Assembly (NCBI GenBank): GCA_963555705.1
Contig: OY743183.1
Coordinates: 44,257,466-44,321,465 of the forward strand
Source of the DNA: Ligustrum vulgare
Lineage: Eukaryota > Streptophyta > Magnoliopsida > Lamiales > Oleaceae
Length of the DNA stretch: 64,000 bases
Reading direction: 5' to 3'
The notes beneath the pieces were generated by a model, which searched no databases, was not told the DNA's origin, and worked only from the letters and a program-made list of their open reading frames with translations. The stretch's first letter is position 1. Each line of letters starts with the position of its first letter. Below are positions 35,945-48,391 of the stretch, piece by piece. A program made the translations under genes and the position numbers.

Positions 35945-36731
35945 TGATGTGATCCAAGGTAGGAGATCAAAAGAGAAACCAAGATACGGGCGATGTCATA
36001 ACAATCTACATGGAAAAACATGCAACTTTTGTATTGGGCTTGAGTCGAGGATCACGTCGGAATGAGTTGCTTCGAGGGGATGAAAATTGTTGCTGCCAGA
36101 TCACCATGCGACCTCGTGGTAAAGCCTAGGTTTTGATCGCACCATCGCAGTAAAATCGAGGCAGCAACCATGCGATCGCGAGACATCCAACCACGCGATC
36201 GCGCGGTTGTGACGAAACCAGATTTTCGCGTTTTGTTTATTAATTTCAATTTTGGTTAATTAGGACTCTATTTTGAGCTTATTAGCTGCAACCCTAATTT
36301 TTAGGTTATTTTTCATTATTTATATGCTTTTCATTTCATTGTAAAAATAGTTTGAGATTATTGAATTTGAGTTGAGAAAGTTTTTTCCAATTTAAAGGTT
36401 GAGAAATCCCTTTTGTGTTCTTCGAGAACAAATCCAACGAGAATATTCGCGGCGTTCCAATCAGAAACTTATCAAATATTTGTGGCGTTCCAATCAGAAA
36501 CTTATCAAGGAAATTGACAAGTCCTTGTAGTGCTTCGAAAATCTTGGATCTTCAATCCACATCGTTGAATCTTCGCGTCGTGATTGTCGGGTCAAGATCC
36601 TGTCGTCAATTTTATCATTTCCAATTAATTTATTTTTCTTGTTTCTTGTGTTTTGGCTGAATCTAGATCTTTCATACGTTTTCAATTCATTATTCCGCGT
36701 TTTGTCGAGATTCCCAATTGGGATCGCGTCA
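35945..36731 (+). repeat. 5' LTR of element A
   Basis: The 3' end (GGGATCGCGTCA) is fixed by the primer site two bases later; the start at TGATGTGATCC is a best guess. It contains several CCATGCGA/GCGATCGC palindromes (about 36105, 36169 and 36191-36206). A segment with AACTTATCAA occurs twice near 36470-36510. It resembles 50739-51448 and 53488-54308 in its last 300 bases. Confidence 0.7.
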
Positions 36732-36733
36732 TC

Positions 36734-36745
36734 TGGTATCAGAGC
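36734..36745 (+). other. Primer binding site (initiator-Met tRNA), element A
   Basis: TGGTATCAGAGC, an exact 12-base initiator-Met type site, two bases after the LTR end. Confidence 0.93.
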
Positions 36746-37147
36746 TTGGATCTAGATTCAGTTCTTGGTATTCTTGATATTTTCTTTTTTTATTTTTTTT
36801 TATTTTCTTGTTCTTTGTGTTCTTCGTGCCAGTAAGTTTTTTCTAGTTTTGATCCATATAAAAATCACAAAAAAAAACTCAAACTTGTTTATTTTAGTCA
36901 ATTCTTATCCAGTTCCTTTTTTTTGCTGTGTTCGTAATCAGATTTCGGATTAAAAAATATATATCCGAAACTCCCAAAAAAAAAAATTGAATATTCCGAG
37001 TATTTCTCAGTTCCTTTTTTTTGTGTCTTCCATAAATTCCTTATTTGTAATCTTTGATAGGTTCTTGGGTGATATTGGAAAGGGGATTTTGAGTGATACA
37101 CGAGTGATAAGTTTGTGAGGAATTTTATTCCTTTTTTTCTTCTTAAC

Positions 37148-37597
37148 TATGTCTCGCAAGGAAAAATCATCATCAATAGGTGGCAAAAAACGACCTGAAA
37201 GTGGGGATAGGCTATTGGAGTAGGGTGTTGAATTATTGGCAGTGATGCGGACAAAATTTAAGAAGGCTAGGATGGATGAAAGACATGCCATCATCGCCCA
37301 ATTGAAAAGGGAGTGACCTCAACGGATTCTACAACTAGAAGGGATAGGAGGCGTGAATCCCATACTAGGGGTGGCAATGGGGTTCATGAAAGGTCATTAA
37401 GGAGAAAGGAGGAACCAAGGTCATCTCTGCATTCTTATCCTACATCTCTGTCAAAACGGAAGTGTGGGGACCACAATCCAAAAAGGAGGGAGGAACCAAC
37501 ACCGAAAGGTAAATATCACTCTGAGTCAAAACCTCTTAAGGATAAAAATGTTAAGAGTTTTAAATATTTGGAATGGTGTCACATTGCACTTGATTGT
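37148..37597 (+). pseudogene. Element A gag remnant
   Basis: The frame opens MSRKEKSSSIGGKK 400 bases after the primer site, reads to a TAG, then MRTKFKKARMDERHAIIAQLKRE, and shifts at about 37315 into TSTDSTTRRDRRRESHTRG and a Lys/Arg-rich stretch. It ends at SFKYLEWCHIALDC, which is the CCHC zinc knuckle with its first two Cys changed to Ser and Tyr. The central capsid is missing. The frame is interrupted inside the codons just after the last Cys by the solo LTR at 37598. Confidence 0.75.
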
Positions 37598-39401
37598 TTT
37601 TGGTGTGAAATATCGCAAGTGTACGATATCGCTAACAAGTAGTAAAAGTGGACTTTTGAGTCCAGGTTGTCGATCCCACGAGGACTATTTATTTGTTATC
37701 GATTTACTTTGATTCAATAGAATTCCTAAACAAAAACAAACTAAGAAAATAGAATGCAAAATAATCCAAAAACGACAATAAAATTTGAGAATAAATGAAA
37801 TAAACTATTCAACAAAATAAAAATAGAAATTTAAAACTAAAACTAGCTAACAAAACAACAAATAAAGTAAGAAGCAAAGTGGTGAGATTTCTAGCAATTG
37901 AATGAATATCGGGACTAACGATTTCGAAATAATGTTCTAGCTTAATTTCTTATCTCAAGTTGTTTTCTAAAATTGTATTTGGTCGAATTCACTCATATAT
38001 CTAATTTACCTCTCTCGAGTTCAAATTAGGCCTATTTAACTAAGTCAACCATGTATCTCTACAGCGGGTCAGAGTTCTCCTTAGCTAAATGCATTAAATT
38101 TCCTAAGAATTCATAATTGACCACATGCAACCACAAATTCATATCTCTATCTTTTTGTTGAAATTTCTGGATTTTATTACGTGATCTAATTGTTAACTCA
38201 CCTCTCGAATTATGAAAACAACCATTAAATCATGAATTGGTGATCAAGCAACTCAAGCATTAAACGCAATAATAAAATCAATACATGAAATTAAAGCACC
38301 AACTTGAGAATCAAAATTAAACTAAAATCATTAAATCAATATCGTCAATCCCGAATTAAAATTTAGCTACTCATGTTTGTGGAATAAAAATCAATAAATA
38401 ATGCGAACAAAACCTGAATTTTGAAGAGTTGAAGAATTGACATCGCCTTCATCTTATTTTGTTGCACAGCCTGCCAACTTTTCCACAAGAATTCTCCAAG
38501 CCAACCTCCTTTTTAATCCACCAGCCGTGCACTATTATTGTTGAATTCTCACCTTTTGTCCAACCAAAAAAATTCCAGCCAACTTTAAATTCCAGCCTGC
38601 ACTCCAATGTATCTCCACCAAGGTTGCACTTCCTCCTAATTACTCCACCAGGCGGCTTCTTTAATGCTCCACCCTGAAAATATGCCAAATTTCTCCTCAA
38701 TTCCACTCCCAGTCGGTGGCCTTTTCTTCTCCCCACAAGTATGTCTCCTCTCAGTTATTTAATCTCTCACCAAAAGAATTCTCTCCCTTAATTTCCCACG
38801 CTCGGCTGACCACAATGTAACAAACTAGGCTGTTAATGTATATGTATATCTTCTGCCCCACTTCCTCATTCAGCCGATGACTTCTTTTATACCCAGCAAC
38901 CGCCGACCAACCACAATTGCTCTCAGCCAAGTATATTTTTCTCTCGGCAGCCCTCTTTAATTTTTCACGGCTCCCCTCCACGGCTGCTTGTTCTTTTTTC
39001 TTATTCAGCAATATGTGTATATATATGTATACACAAATTCGCCCTAAGGCCCAAATTAGATAAATTTTCCTTCAAGTTACCCAATTCTTCCATATATGAT
39101 AAGTTAGTCCTTGAGCCTCAATACTTTCAAGAAAATATAAGTTGGTCCCTTGTATTTTAGCATGTCTTCTATTAAGCTCCACTTTGATTCTTGAATAATT
39201 TCACCAACTTTTAAATTGTATGATTTTGCACCAATTATCATCCAATTGTTGTGTAATTGCTTCAATTCCTTGTTTTTCTTGACTTTGACATAAGAATCTG
39301 AAATAATGAAAATAAACACAAACTAAGTAAAACTTATTCACGAAAAACAATATAATATCCTAATTTTGACAGATAAATAAGTGTATAAAATACACTTATC
39401 A
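37598..39401 (-). mobile_element. LTR-H solo LTR within gag of element A
   Basis: This 1804-bp sequence ends in ACACTTATCA and is flanked by ATTGT at 37593-37597 and 39402-39406. Its own orientation is minus (TGATAAGTGTATTTTAT at the right edge). The other end reads TTTT where TG is expected, probably decayed. It shares CGCAAGTGTACG, the CCCACGAGGAC segment and CATGTATCTCTACAGCGGGTC with the copy at 15972-17422. Internal frames (38449-38736, 38751-39011 and others) are not genes. Confidence 0.85.
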
Positions 39402-39554
39402 ATTGTCCACGTAAAAAAGTTAGGTGTGGTAGTGAAAAGTTGAAAAATGTTGTGGTGGATGAGTCACTTATTAATCGGCATGCTCGTAGTGTTAGGCGTA
39501 AGGTGAATATTTTGAATAATGTGGATGGGTGGAGAGATAATATTTTTCGCACTA
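39402..39554 (+). pseudogene. Element A gag-protease linker segment
   Basis: After the ATTGT duplication the frame resumes as CPRKKVRCGSEKLKNVVVDE and ends NIFRT at the CACTA duplication of the Athila insertion. It joins the zinc knuckle on the left to the protease at 50071 on the right, showing that both insertions sit in one reading frame. Confidence 0.75.
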
Positions 39555-41289
39555 TGGTTCGATGTTAAATCTACCCTCCAAGTATAAAGGGGTCAAGTTA
39601 TAGCCTAGCAATAATTCAGGGTCATTCTTCCTAGGAATTTTATTGGTATCGTAATATTTGCTAAATTCGAAACTTAAACTATGATTTCAATTGTATTTAA
39701 ATGAATAAAAAGAGAATATAATTAAATTGCAATGAAAGAGAAGTTTTGAGTGGAGTTATTCTTTCGCTATCAATTGGGCTTTTCAAATAAAATTAGTGTG
39801 AATTTCTTGAAATCGATAAGATTTAAACATATTAGTAAGAAAATTAATCAATTTATTTTATAGCATTTAGTCGAGCATGTTTTGTGTATATTTAATATAT
39901 ACCACATCAACGACATTCATCCAAGTAAAATAATTTGAAAATTCAAAACAATTTATAAACTCTTATCAATAACAAGAATTCATACATAAGAAATTAAAAC
40001 ATACTCATTGACGCTAAAAATAACTCCTCTCAAATATAACTTAGCCTAACATAATTGAATTAATCGAAATAAAACTCAAAAGAATGATAACCATTACTAG
40101 ATAATGAAGTTCAAATTTTGTAATAAAAATTCAATAACTAAATGCTATCTAAAAGTAACAACCAATATCAATAATCTAAAATTATGTAAATTAACAATTA
40201 AAACAACTAAAAGTCCATCCAAACAAATTATAAACTTGAATGATTCACTTAAACCCAAAGGCTCTGCGTGAAGCTGCTTGAGGCTGCCGCTGGCTGTTGA
40301 AGACTGCAGGCTGGTGGTGTGAAAGGCTGGGCATGTGAGGAAGAAGTGAGGGCTACTGGAGAGAGGGAGCTGTGTGTCTGGTGATGGAGGCTACCGAACG
40401 GTGAGAGAGGGATGGACGGTGGAATGAAGTGGAGAAGGTGTTGGCTGAGGTGTGTGAGGGGGCTGCTGAATATTTGTTTTGTGTTTGAGGGGAATGAGGT
40501 ACTGGGGAGGAGGCTGAGATTTTAGAGAGGTTCAGCTGACTAAAGTTCGGTAGAGGAGAAGTTGAAGGTTGCCGCTGGAAGTGGTGTGAGAGATGATGAG
40601 TGCGGCTAGTTATGGAAGAAGAAGTGCGGCTGAGTGAGAGGTTCGGTCGGGAAAGGAGGCTGGGGATGGTTGCTGTTGGTGAGAAGTCTGGGGCGTGAGT
40701 GGAGAGAAGACAGAGGATGGGTTGAAGTTTTGGCGAGGCTGCTGTGAGAGGGAACTTCGACGGTTTTTCTGTTGGGATAGAGATAGAGAGGTGAGGCTGA
40801 GAGGGAGAAGTGGAGTATATCCCAGAAAATGGCTGCTGGGTTGTTGAAGAGAGACCTGTGGCTGTAGGTTGAAAAGAGAAGTGTTGGCTGCGGCTGGTTT
40901 TTTTTTTTTTTTTTTGCAATCACCGCCCACACAGAGAGGCTGTTCAGAGTTGGGTCTCCTTTGTAGGTTGGTGAGAGGTGGAAAAGAGGGCTGAAAGTGA
41001 AATGGATATGGGCTGGAAAATTGGGCCAATAATTTTGTGTCATTCTTGATTTCTTTAGTCGAATTAGGTTAGAGAATTTTGAGAAGAAATTCAAATTCAA
41101 TTTAAGATATTGTCCAATCTTTCCCTGCAATTAAATAAACAAAATTTTTAGCAATTAAAATTAATTTAGAGTTAAAGAATTAAAATTGAATCTTTTATAA
41201 GTTTTACTCTAAATTACAAAATTTATATCCCAAATTGTGTTTTTTCATTTATTTATTTCTTTAAAATAAGTAAAATTGGACAATAATCA
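39555..41289 (-). repeat. 3' LTR of the Athila element (left copy)
   Basis: It begins TGGTTCGATG and ends GGACAATAATCA. A T-tract at about 40900 interrupts the Ser/Pro-rich minus-strand frame (40353-40919) that is longer in the other LTR. On the minus strand the GTTGGGGAG just before the LTR start (41290-41298) is the polypurine tract. Confidence 0.92.
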
Positions 41290-42059
41290 CTCCCCAACTA
41301 ACTGTTTGCTAGTCTCTAGCAATTAAAGCGAATTAAAACATGTCTACGTCTATGAAAAACTTCAATTGAGAATGAATTTAGATAGTCGAGCACAGCAACT
41401 TCGCACAATCAAGAGATCAAGCATTATATCCAAATTAATCCATAAAAAACATTCCCAAATTTTTGTGTGTGTGTTTTAAGCCGATCCATCAAACCACTAA
41501 ACTCAACACATACAGTGTCAAGTTTTCACTCAAGCAAAGCATAAACTCCATATACTCACGGGTTTGTGTAATTTTTTTGTTTTTTTTTTTTTTTTTTTTG
41601 AACTGGTTAGGGGATCACTCATGGAATTTGAAAACTGATCGCTCAAGCATTCAAGAAAGGCCATATATATGTGGATGGCAACAATGCAAATATTGACCTC
41701 ATGAAAAACTCACGACCATTGGGACTCAACCGTTCTTACCACAAGCCAACTTAAGATCAAAACATCAATGTCAATATAGAGGTGACGATTGTGTTATCAA
41801 GGGAACTGATAAGGAGTGGTGGAAGAAAAGGTTTACATGTTCCAATGATAATAGTAGAACAATAAATTCCAATGGAAGTATAAGATGCAATGGTAGCAAA
41901 TTTTTTTTTATTTTTTTATAGGATAAGGAAATAAAAGAAGTGAGTAAAAATTGAGGACTTCCAAAATATAAGCAAGGATAATAATTTTCACTTTTAATCA
42001 CACTTCAAGCTCACTTTCTTCTTCATATCCTTTACTTTCTCTTCAATACGTCTCCCTTT

Positions 42060-42090
<31 letters not shown>

Positions 42091-43013
42091 TTTTTTTTTT
42101 TTTTTGAAACTAAAATCCTCTCAAATAATTCTTCAACATTTTCCTCTAATCTCATTGACTGTTAAATACTTTCTAACTCCTCTTTTCTTTCTTTTCCATG
42201 CACTGAACATTTTTTTTCTCAAATATAGAGCAAAAAATAATCATCCTCACTTATACTTGAAAGTAGAAACAAGGTTATGTATTTATGGAAGCAATGTCTG
42301 GATGCAATGTCGTCTTTAATGTGAAATAGATGAAAGGGATTTGTGGCTATGAAGGAATTTTTGTGGATATGAAGGGATTTGTGATGGGAAGAGAAGATGA
42401 TAAGGTTAGCTTCAAAAGATCAAATTTTTATTTGTCATTGACCTTCATCGTTTCTTTAGTATAAACCACCAACAATCTACAATCCGTGTAATGATGCCCA
42501 ATGGAAGTAGCAATATCAAACAAGGGCAATATAAGAAAACCACCCATCACTCAGCTCTCATGATGAACAAATAAAATTACTTAAACTTGAGAGAGCTCTA
42601 GTTGTATGTGTTGACTACCATCTTACCACAAGGCTTAAATTCGTGTATAAAATTTTTTTTAGGAGGGAGGTCTTTACAGAATAACAAAGATATAATACAA
42701 GACTCAAGATGTACTCAATTTTAATGCTCAACTATCACAGAAGAATTAATGCAAAACAAGTACATTTGAGTCACTCTCACCCCAACTAAAATCAGACATT
42801 GTCCTCAATGACTCAAATAGAAGAGAAATGAAAAGTGATTAATAGACACGACTCAAAATTAAATCAAGCTAAAGGAGAAGAGTGTACCTGAGAGGAGGCC
42901 TATGAACATGAGCAATTATTCAAGAATGAAAAACTAAAAAATGAAGAAAAGAATAAAATCTGCAAAAAGAAAATAAAATATATACATAATAATAAACGTT
43001 AGTTCCAAGAAAA
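41290..43013 (-). other. 3' untranslated region of the Athila element
   Basis: 1.7 kb between the integrase stop and the 3' LTR. It has T-tracts (41577-41599 and about 42082-42105), a (CT)n run (42058-42081) and no env-like frame. Some Athila elements carry an extra frame here; this one does not. Confidence 0.7.
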
Positions 43014-44165
43014 TCAGCCGCGGGAATCCGGGTCCAGCAGAGGTAGTTCATTAACTTCAGCAGAAAAATTATCCAAAAATGGTTTCAGACGTTGTCCATT
43101 AACTTTAAAAACAGTACCAGTTTTTGGATCCAAGATTTCAACCGCTCGATAAGGATAAACAGTTTGCAAAATGTAAGGACCAATCCATTTAGTTCTCAAC
43201 TTACCAGGAAACAGATGAAGCTTAGAGTCATATAGCAATACTTTTTGAGAAGGAAAAAATGATTTTCTAAAAATTTTCTTGTCGTGAAAAACTTTAATTT
43301 TCTCTTTTGAAATTTTTGCATTCTCATATGCTTCCAAACGCAATTCATCTAACTCATTCAATTTTAATTTCCTAAACTCACCAGCTTGATCTAGATCAAA
43401 GTTGAGTGTCTTGATTGCCCAATAAGCTTTATGTTCAATTTCCACAGGAAAATGACAAGGTTTTCCAAATACAATTCTATAAGGAGACATTCCAAGAACA
43501 GTTTTAAAAGCAGTCCTATAGGCCCATAAAGCATCATCCAATTTTATAGCCCAATCTTTTCTATTTGAATTCACTGTTTTTGTCAAAATGCCTTTAATTT
43601 CCCTGTTGGCTAGCTCAGTTTGACCATTAGTTTGAGGGTGATAGGGAGTGGAAATTTTATGTCTAATTCCATATTTCTTTAACAGAGTTTCAAAAGGTTT
43701 ATTACAAAAATGTGTTCCTCCATCGCTAATTATGGCCTTAGGCATACCAAACCTAGAAAAAATATGTTCTTTCAAAAATTTGAGCACAACTTTATGGTCA
43801 TTTGTTCTACATGGAATAGCCTCTACCCATTTTGAAACATAATCAACAGCTACCAATATATAAAGATATCCAAAAGAAGGGGGAAAAGGACCCATGAAAT
43901 CTAATCCCCAACAATCAAAAATTTCAAGAACAAGGATTGAAACTAATGGCATCATATTCCTATGGCTGAGACTACCAAGTTTCTGACATGCTTCACAATT
44001 TTTACAAAATGTATGAGCATTCTTAAACAAATTAGGCCAATAAAAACCACATTGAAGTACCTTAGCAGCTGTTTTCTGGGAAGAGAAATGGCCTCCGCAA
44101 GCATGAGAATGACAAAAGGTAAGAAATTGTTGCATCTCATCATCAGGAACACATCTTCGGATAAT
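43014..44165 (-). pseudogene. Athila integrase
   Basis: The frame from 44135 encodes 373 residues. The HHCC site is HSHACGGH then CKNCEAC. The catalytic triad is complete: [17 protein letters not shown] and GQTELANRE, with the second Asp and the Glu separated by 35 residues. The C-terminal region includes [18 protein letters not shown]. The codons between the ATG at 44135 and the preceding stop at 44166-44168 ([10 protein letters not shown]) continue the polyprotein, so the real domain starts upstream and is separated from RNase H only by one TAG. The core looks capable of activity; the polyprotein is broken. Confidence 0.92.
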
Positions 44166-45269
44166 CTAATCAGGACAATATTTAAATAAATACGGATCAT
44201 CATAGAAGAAGTTCCTTGCAATAGCTTTCATTCTCATTTTGTCTTGGACACTCCAATTTGAAGGCATATGACATGTAACCAGATAATTAACCAAGTCAGC
44301 AAACCATGGAACAATATTCAAGCTAAATAACTGTTCATCGGGAAATGAATCATTTAAAGGGTGAGAAACTTTTGAATTTTCAGAATTTAATCTAGATAAA
44401 TGATCAGCGACAACATTTTCCACCCCTTTTTTATCCTTAATTGTGATGTCAAATTTCTGCAATAACAAAATCCATCGAATGAGTCTAGGTTTAGCATCTT
44501 TCTTTGTGAACAAATATTTAAGAGCAGAGTGATCAGTAAAGATGGTAATAGGAGTCCCAATAAGATAAGTTCGAAATTTCTTCAGTATAAAAACTATTGC
44601 TAGCAGCTCTTTTTCGGTAGTTGTGTAATTCAATTGAGCTTGATTCAAAGTTCTGCTAGCATAGTAGATTACATAAGGTTCCTTACCTTTCCTCTGGCCA
44701 AGCACTGCCCCTACAGCTATATCACTTGCATCACACATTAATTCAAAAGGTAGAGACCAATCAGGTGATCTAACTATGGGTGCAGTGGTGAGTGCCTTTT
44801 TTAAATGTTCAAAAGCTGCAGTGCATTCATTAGTCCAAACAAATTTTGTATCATGCATCAAAAGTGTAGTCAAAGGTTTTTCTATGACAGTAAAATCTTT
44901 TATGAACCTCCTATAAAAATTTGCATGGCCTAAAAATGATCGAACGTCTTTTACAGTTAAAGGAATAGGCAACCTAGAAATTGAATCTACTTTTGCCTTA
45001 TCTACTTCCATGCCTTTATCATAAATTATATGACCTAAAACAATTCCTCTTGTAACCATGAAATGACATTTCTCCCAATTAAGGAGAAGTTGCTTATCTT
45101 CACACCTGCATAAAACAGTTTTCAAATTTGTTAGGCAATCATCAAATGAATCACCATACACAAAGAAATCATCCATAAAAACTTCCAAAAAAATTTCTAT
45201 CATGTCACTGAATATGCTAAGCATGCATCTTTGAAAGGTTGTTGGGGCATTACAAAGACCAAAAGGCAT
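44166..45269 (-). pseudogene. Athila reverse transcriptase (palm to thumb) and RNase H
   Basis: 367 codons starting MPFGLCNAPTTFQRCM. The catalytic box FMDDFFVYG is at residues 31-39. RNase H follows with all four acidic positions: ELMCDASDIA, TTEKELLAIV, TIFTDHSALKYL and ENVVADHLSRL. The frame is separated from the upstream RT half by a one-base loss near 45285 at an A-run. It ends at TAG 44166-44168 after YLFKYCPD, where a CAG Gln codon is the likely original. Confidence 0.93.
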
Positions 45270-46189
45270 TCTTTTAAAAGAAAACGTCCCAAAAGGGCAA
45301 GTAAAAGTAGTTTTTCTTGGTCTTCTAATGCTATTTCAATTTGATGATAGCCTGAAAAACCATCCAAGAAACAATAGAATGAATGTCCAGCAACTCTTTC
45401 TAGCACTTGATCTAAAAATGGTAAAGGAAAGTGGTCTTTTCTGGTCATGGAATTCAATTTCCTATAATCTATGCACATTCTCCAACTAGTGGGTACCCTT
45501 TTAGTTATCATTTTCCCCAGTTCATTTTCGACAACGGTAGCCCCAATTTTCTTAGGAACTACTTGAGTAGGACTTACCCACTTGCTGTCTGCAATAGGAT
45601 AAATAATACCTGCATCAAGTAATTTTAAAACTTCATTTTTAACAACCTCTTTCATGTTAGGGTTTAGCCTTCTTTGAGATTCCCTAGAAGGATTAGCATT
45701 TTCTTCTAGGAAAATTCTATGAGTGCACACTAAAGGACTAATTCCCTTAATATCTGCTATAGTCCAACCTATTGCAGATCTATGATCATTCAACATTTTC
45801 AACAACATATTTTCCTGATCACAAGTAAGAGTAGAAGAGATTACCACAGGGTATGATTCATTAGGTCCCAAGAATGCATACTTTAGTTTTGATGGAATAG
45901 GTTTAAGCTCCAGAGTTGGCATCTTCTCTGCTGATGTTTGCATGGGTGTCTGGCCAACATTTAGAGGCTCAATGTTTGGCTGCCAAGCTCTTACAGCTGC
46001 TGTTGTTACACTTTTTGAAGAGTCTTGAGTGCTGTATAATTCGAGATTCTGCTCAAGATGCTCATCGGGATCTTCTAACTCAATTAGCAGCTCTTCCAGC
46101 ATATTAACTTCCTGCACTTCATCAAAATCTTTTGGTTGCCTACAAGCATTGAAAATGTTAAGTTCCAAAGACATATTGCCAAAAGTCAA
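45200..46189 (-). pseudogene. Athila protease end and RT N-terminal half
   Basis: 329 codons. The middle carries WTIADIKGISPLVCTHRI, VSPTQVVPKKIG, WRMCIDYRKLNSMTRKDHF and CFLDGFSGYHQIEI, the standard RT fingers and first catalytic Asp. After EDQEK the frame is wrong; one extra base restores the path into MPFGLCN of the next frame. The ATG is arbitrary, as the polyprotein continues from upstream across a stop at about 46246. Confidence 0.9.
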
Positions 46190-47497
46190 CTTTAAAATAC
46201 CACTCCTACAATTTATTAAAGCATTTGAAGTTTCGAGAAATTATCTACCAAGAATAACAGGGATTTGAGGAGAAGTTTTAGGTGTACTTTGAACATCAAT
46301 AACAACAAAATCAACTGGGTAATAGAATTTATCGACTTAAACCAAAACATCCTCAATTATCCCTCTAGGCATCTTAACAGATCTATCTGCTAATTGTAAA
46401 ATCATGGGGGTGGGCTTAAGTTCACCTAGACCAAGCTGTGTATACACACTAAAGGGCAAGAGATTTACACTTGAACCTAAATCTAGCAAGGCATGACCAA
46501 TACGAGTGGTTCCTATCATACAAGCAATGGTTGGAGAACCAGGATCTTTAAATTTTTGAGGAGTTTGGCATTGTATGATAGAACTCACTTGTTCAGTTAA
46601 AAAGGCTTTGTTCTTAACAGCTAGCTTCCTTTTCACCGTACACAAATCCTTAAGAAATTTAGCATATGAAGGGACTTGTTGAATTGCATCTGACAGAGGA
46701 ATATTTACCCTAACTTGCTTAAAAATTTCATGAGTTTCTGTTTGATTTTTGGTCTTATTACCAGGTTGTAATCTTTGAGGAAAAGGGGCAGGGGGTGCAC
46801 CTACTATTGGCCTAGGTGGTTCCTGAACATCAGATAGAGATTTTAACACGGTATCATCAACAAGAGGTTCAGCTTGTTTACCCACCAAGTTCTCTTTAAG
46901 TTCAGAAACTTGGATTTGCTTACCACTTCTCAAGGTAGTTACTGCTTTCACATGTCTTAGATTGGACTCATCGACCCCATTGTATTGAGTTTGAGGATTA
47001 GGCATTGGTTGAGCTGGAAACTTACCTTTTTCTGGTGTACTTTCCTGAGTAGTCAGCTTTGTAAGCTGAGATCGGATGTCATTAATGGCCTGAGAATTTT
47101 TATTATTTATAGCAGCTTGGCTTTGCATGAATTGTTGGATTTGGTCTTCCAGACTTCTCTTCTGCGGTGGCATATAAGGTGTTGGTTGTGAAGGTCCAGC
47201 ATTGTTTCCAACATTATTGCTTCCTCCTTGATCATTCCTCCAACTGAAATTTGGATGATTTCTCCAACCTGGATTAAAAGTGCTCGAATATGGATTAGAA
47301 TAAGGTTTGGAAATCATATTAACAGCAACAGATTGATCAAAATACATCTCTTTTAGTTGGGGAAGTGCAGGACAATCAGAGGTTAAATGTTGTACATCTT
47401 CACAAATTGAACATTTTTCTAAAATAGTGGAAGAGGAATTGACTTCATTAACTTTTTGAGTTTCCAAGTTTTCAAGTGATGACGACCAATCGGGCAT
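46190..47497 (-). pseudogene. Athila nucleocapsid and protease
   Basis: The main frame (46337-47497, 386 codons) has a CCHC zinc knuckle at residues 29-42 (C29, C32, H37, C42), a Gln/Asn/Pro-rich linker with YNGVDESNLRHVKAVTTLRS, and the aspartic protease with D339 in ALLDLGSSVNLLPF. After EDVLV an in-frame TAA (probably from CAA) is followed by VDKFYYPVDFVVIDV and ILGR, a further stop, then FLETSNALINC, the second protease motif. Two nonsense changes inactivate it. Confidence 0.9.
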
Positions 47498-47783
47498 TTA
47501 TGTCATCCTCTGTTCTAAGTGAATGAATTCCATTTCCAGATGCAATCTTTGGAAATTCAGTTTTTATTGGAACACCCCTATCAAACTCATCAATGTTATC
47601 CCAAGATTGGGCATTTTCAGCTAAATCATCAAAAAATGTAAAGACTTCATTTGGGTCTTTTGCAAAGAAATCACCATTACTCATGGTTTGCACAAATTGT
47701 CTCATTTCTGGTCTGAGCCCTTCATAAAAAAATTTAGTTAAAATCCATTGCTCATAACCATGATGGGGACAAGATAACAACAA
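47472..47783 (-). pseudogene. Athila gag, capsid C-terminal part
   Basis: SCPHHGYEQWILTKFFYEGL and MRQFVQTMSNGDF are characteristic of Athila gag. Upstream of the first ATG, out of frame with the N-terminal piece, ENFYTSRERFKDL continues the same domain. It overlaps the nucleocapsid frame by 26 bases in a different frame, marking a frameshift at about 47480. Confidence 0.85.
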
Positions 47784-47820
47784 ATCTTTGAATCTTTCCC
47801 GGCTAGTGTAAAAATTTTCA

Positions 47821-48228
47821 TTATTCTTTTAGGAAAAATTCATGATTTGTCTTTGAACCAGGCCTTAAAGACTTAAGCCATGACTTAGCTTTATCCTTTA
47901 GTGAAAAAGGGAAAAGCTTGAGTCGAATGACTTCCTCAATGCAATTTATTTCAAGAAAAGTAAAACAAACCCCTTCGAATTCATGGATGTGGTGATATGG
48001 ACTCTCTGATGGCATCCCATGGAACCGTGGTAGATGATCAATCATTCCCGGTTTGAAGTTGAAGACCGCTGCATTTGCAGGAATTATTATGCATGACAGA
48101 GTGCTTGCCATCGTTGGAAAAATGTAATATCTAAGACTTCGAACGACTGGCGACTCATTTGGATCTGCATTATTTGTCATTTCTACCTGCTGATTTTCAA
48201 GAATTAAAAATTGGTTTGTGGGTTCCAA
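47821..48228 (-). pseudogene. Athila gag, N-terminal part
   Basis: Starts MEPTNQFLILENQQ about 140 bases after the primer site and reads FNFKPGMIDHLPRFHGM, then IRLKLFPFSLKDKAKSWL, the Athila capsid signature. It ends early at NHEFFLKE. A deletion of part of the capsid with a frame change separates it from the next piece at 47783. Confidence 0.88.
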
Positions 48229-48368
48229 TCTTACTAATCGCTTAGAATTATCTCAGAACCAAACGGACATAAACAAAGAACAATATCAAGAATAGTAGTA
48301 GAGAAAAAAAATAATAATAATAATAGAATAAAAAGAATTCAGCAAAAATCAATTAACACCAAAATAAT

Positions 48369-48386
48369 CCCCGGCAACGGCGCCAA
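48369..48386 (-). other. Primer binding site, Athila element
   Basis: The minus strand reads TGGCGCCGTTGCCGGGGA, the site usual for Athila-lineage elements, generally attributed to tRNA-Asp. It lies five bases from the LTR end at 48392. Confidence 0.93.
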
Positions 48387-48391
48387 AAACT

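Noticed and set aside
41463..42319. Small frames in the Athila 3' region
   Set aside because: They are short, T-tract driven and on the strand opposite to the element; no env-like features.
43648..44189. Plus-strand frames opposite the integrase
   Set aside because: Shadows of the well-supported minus-strand integrase.
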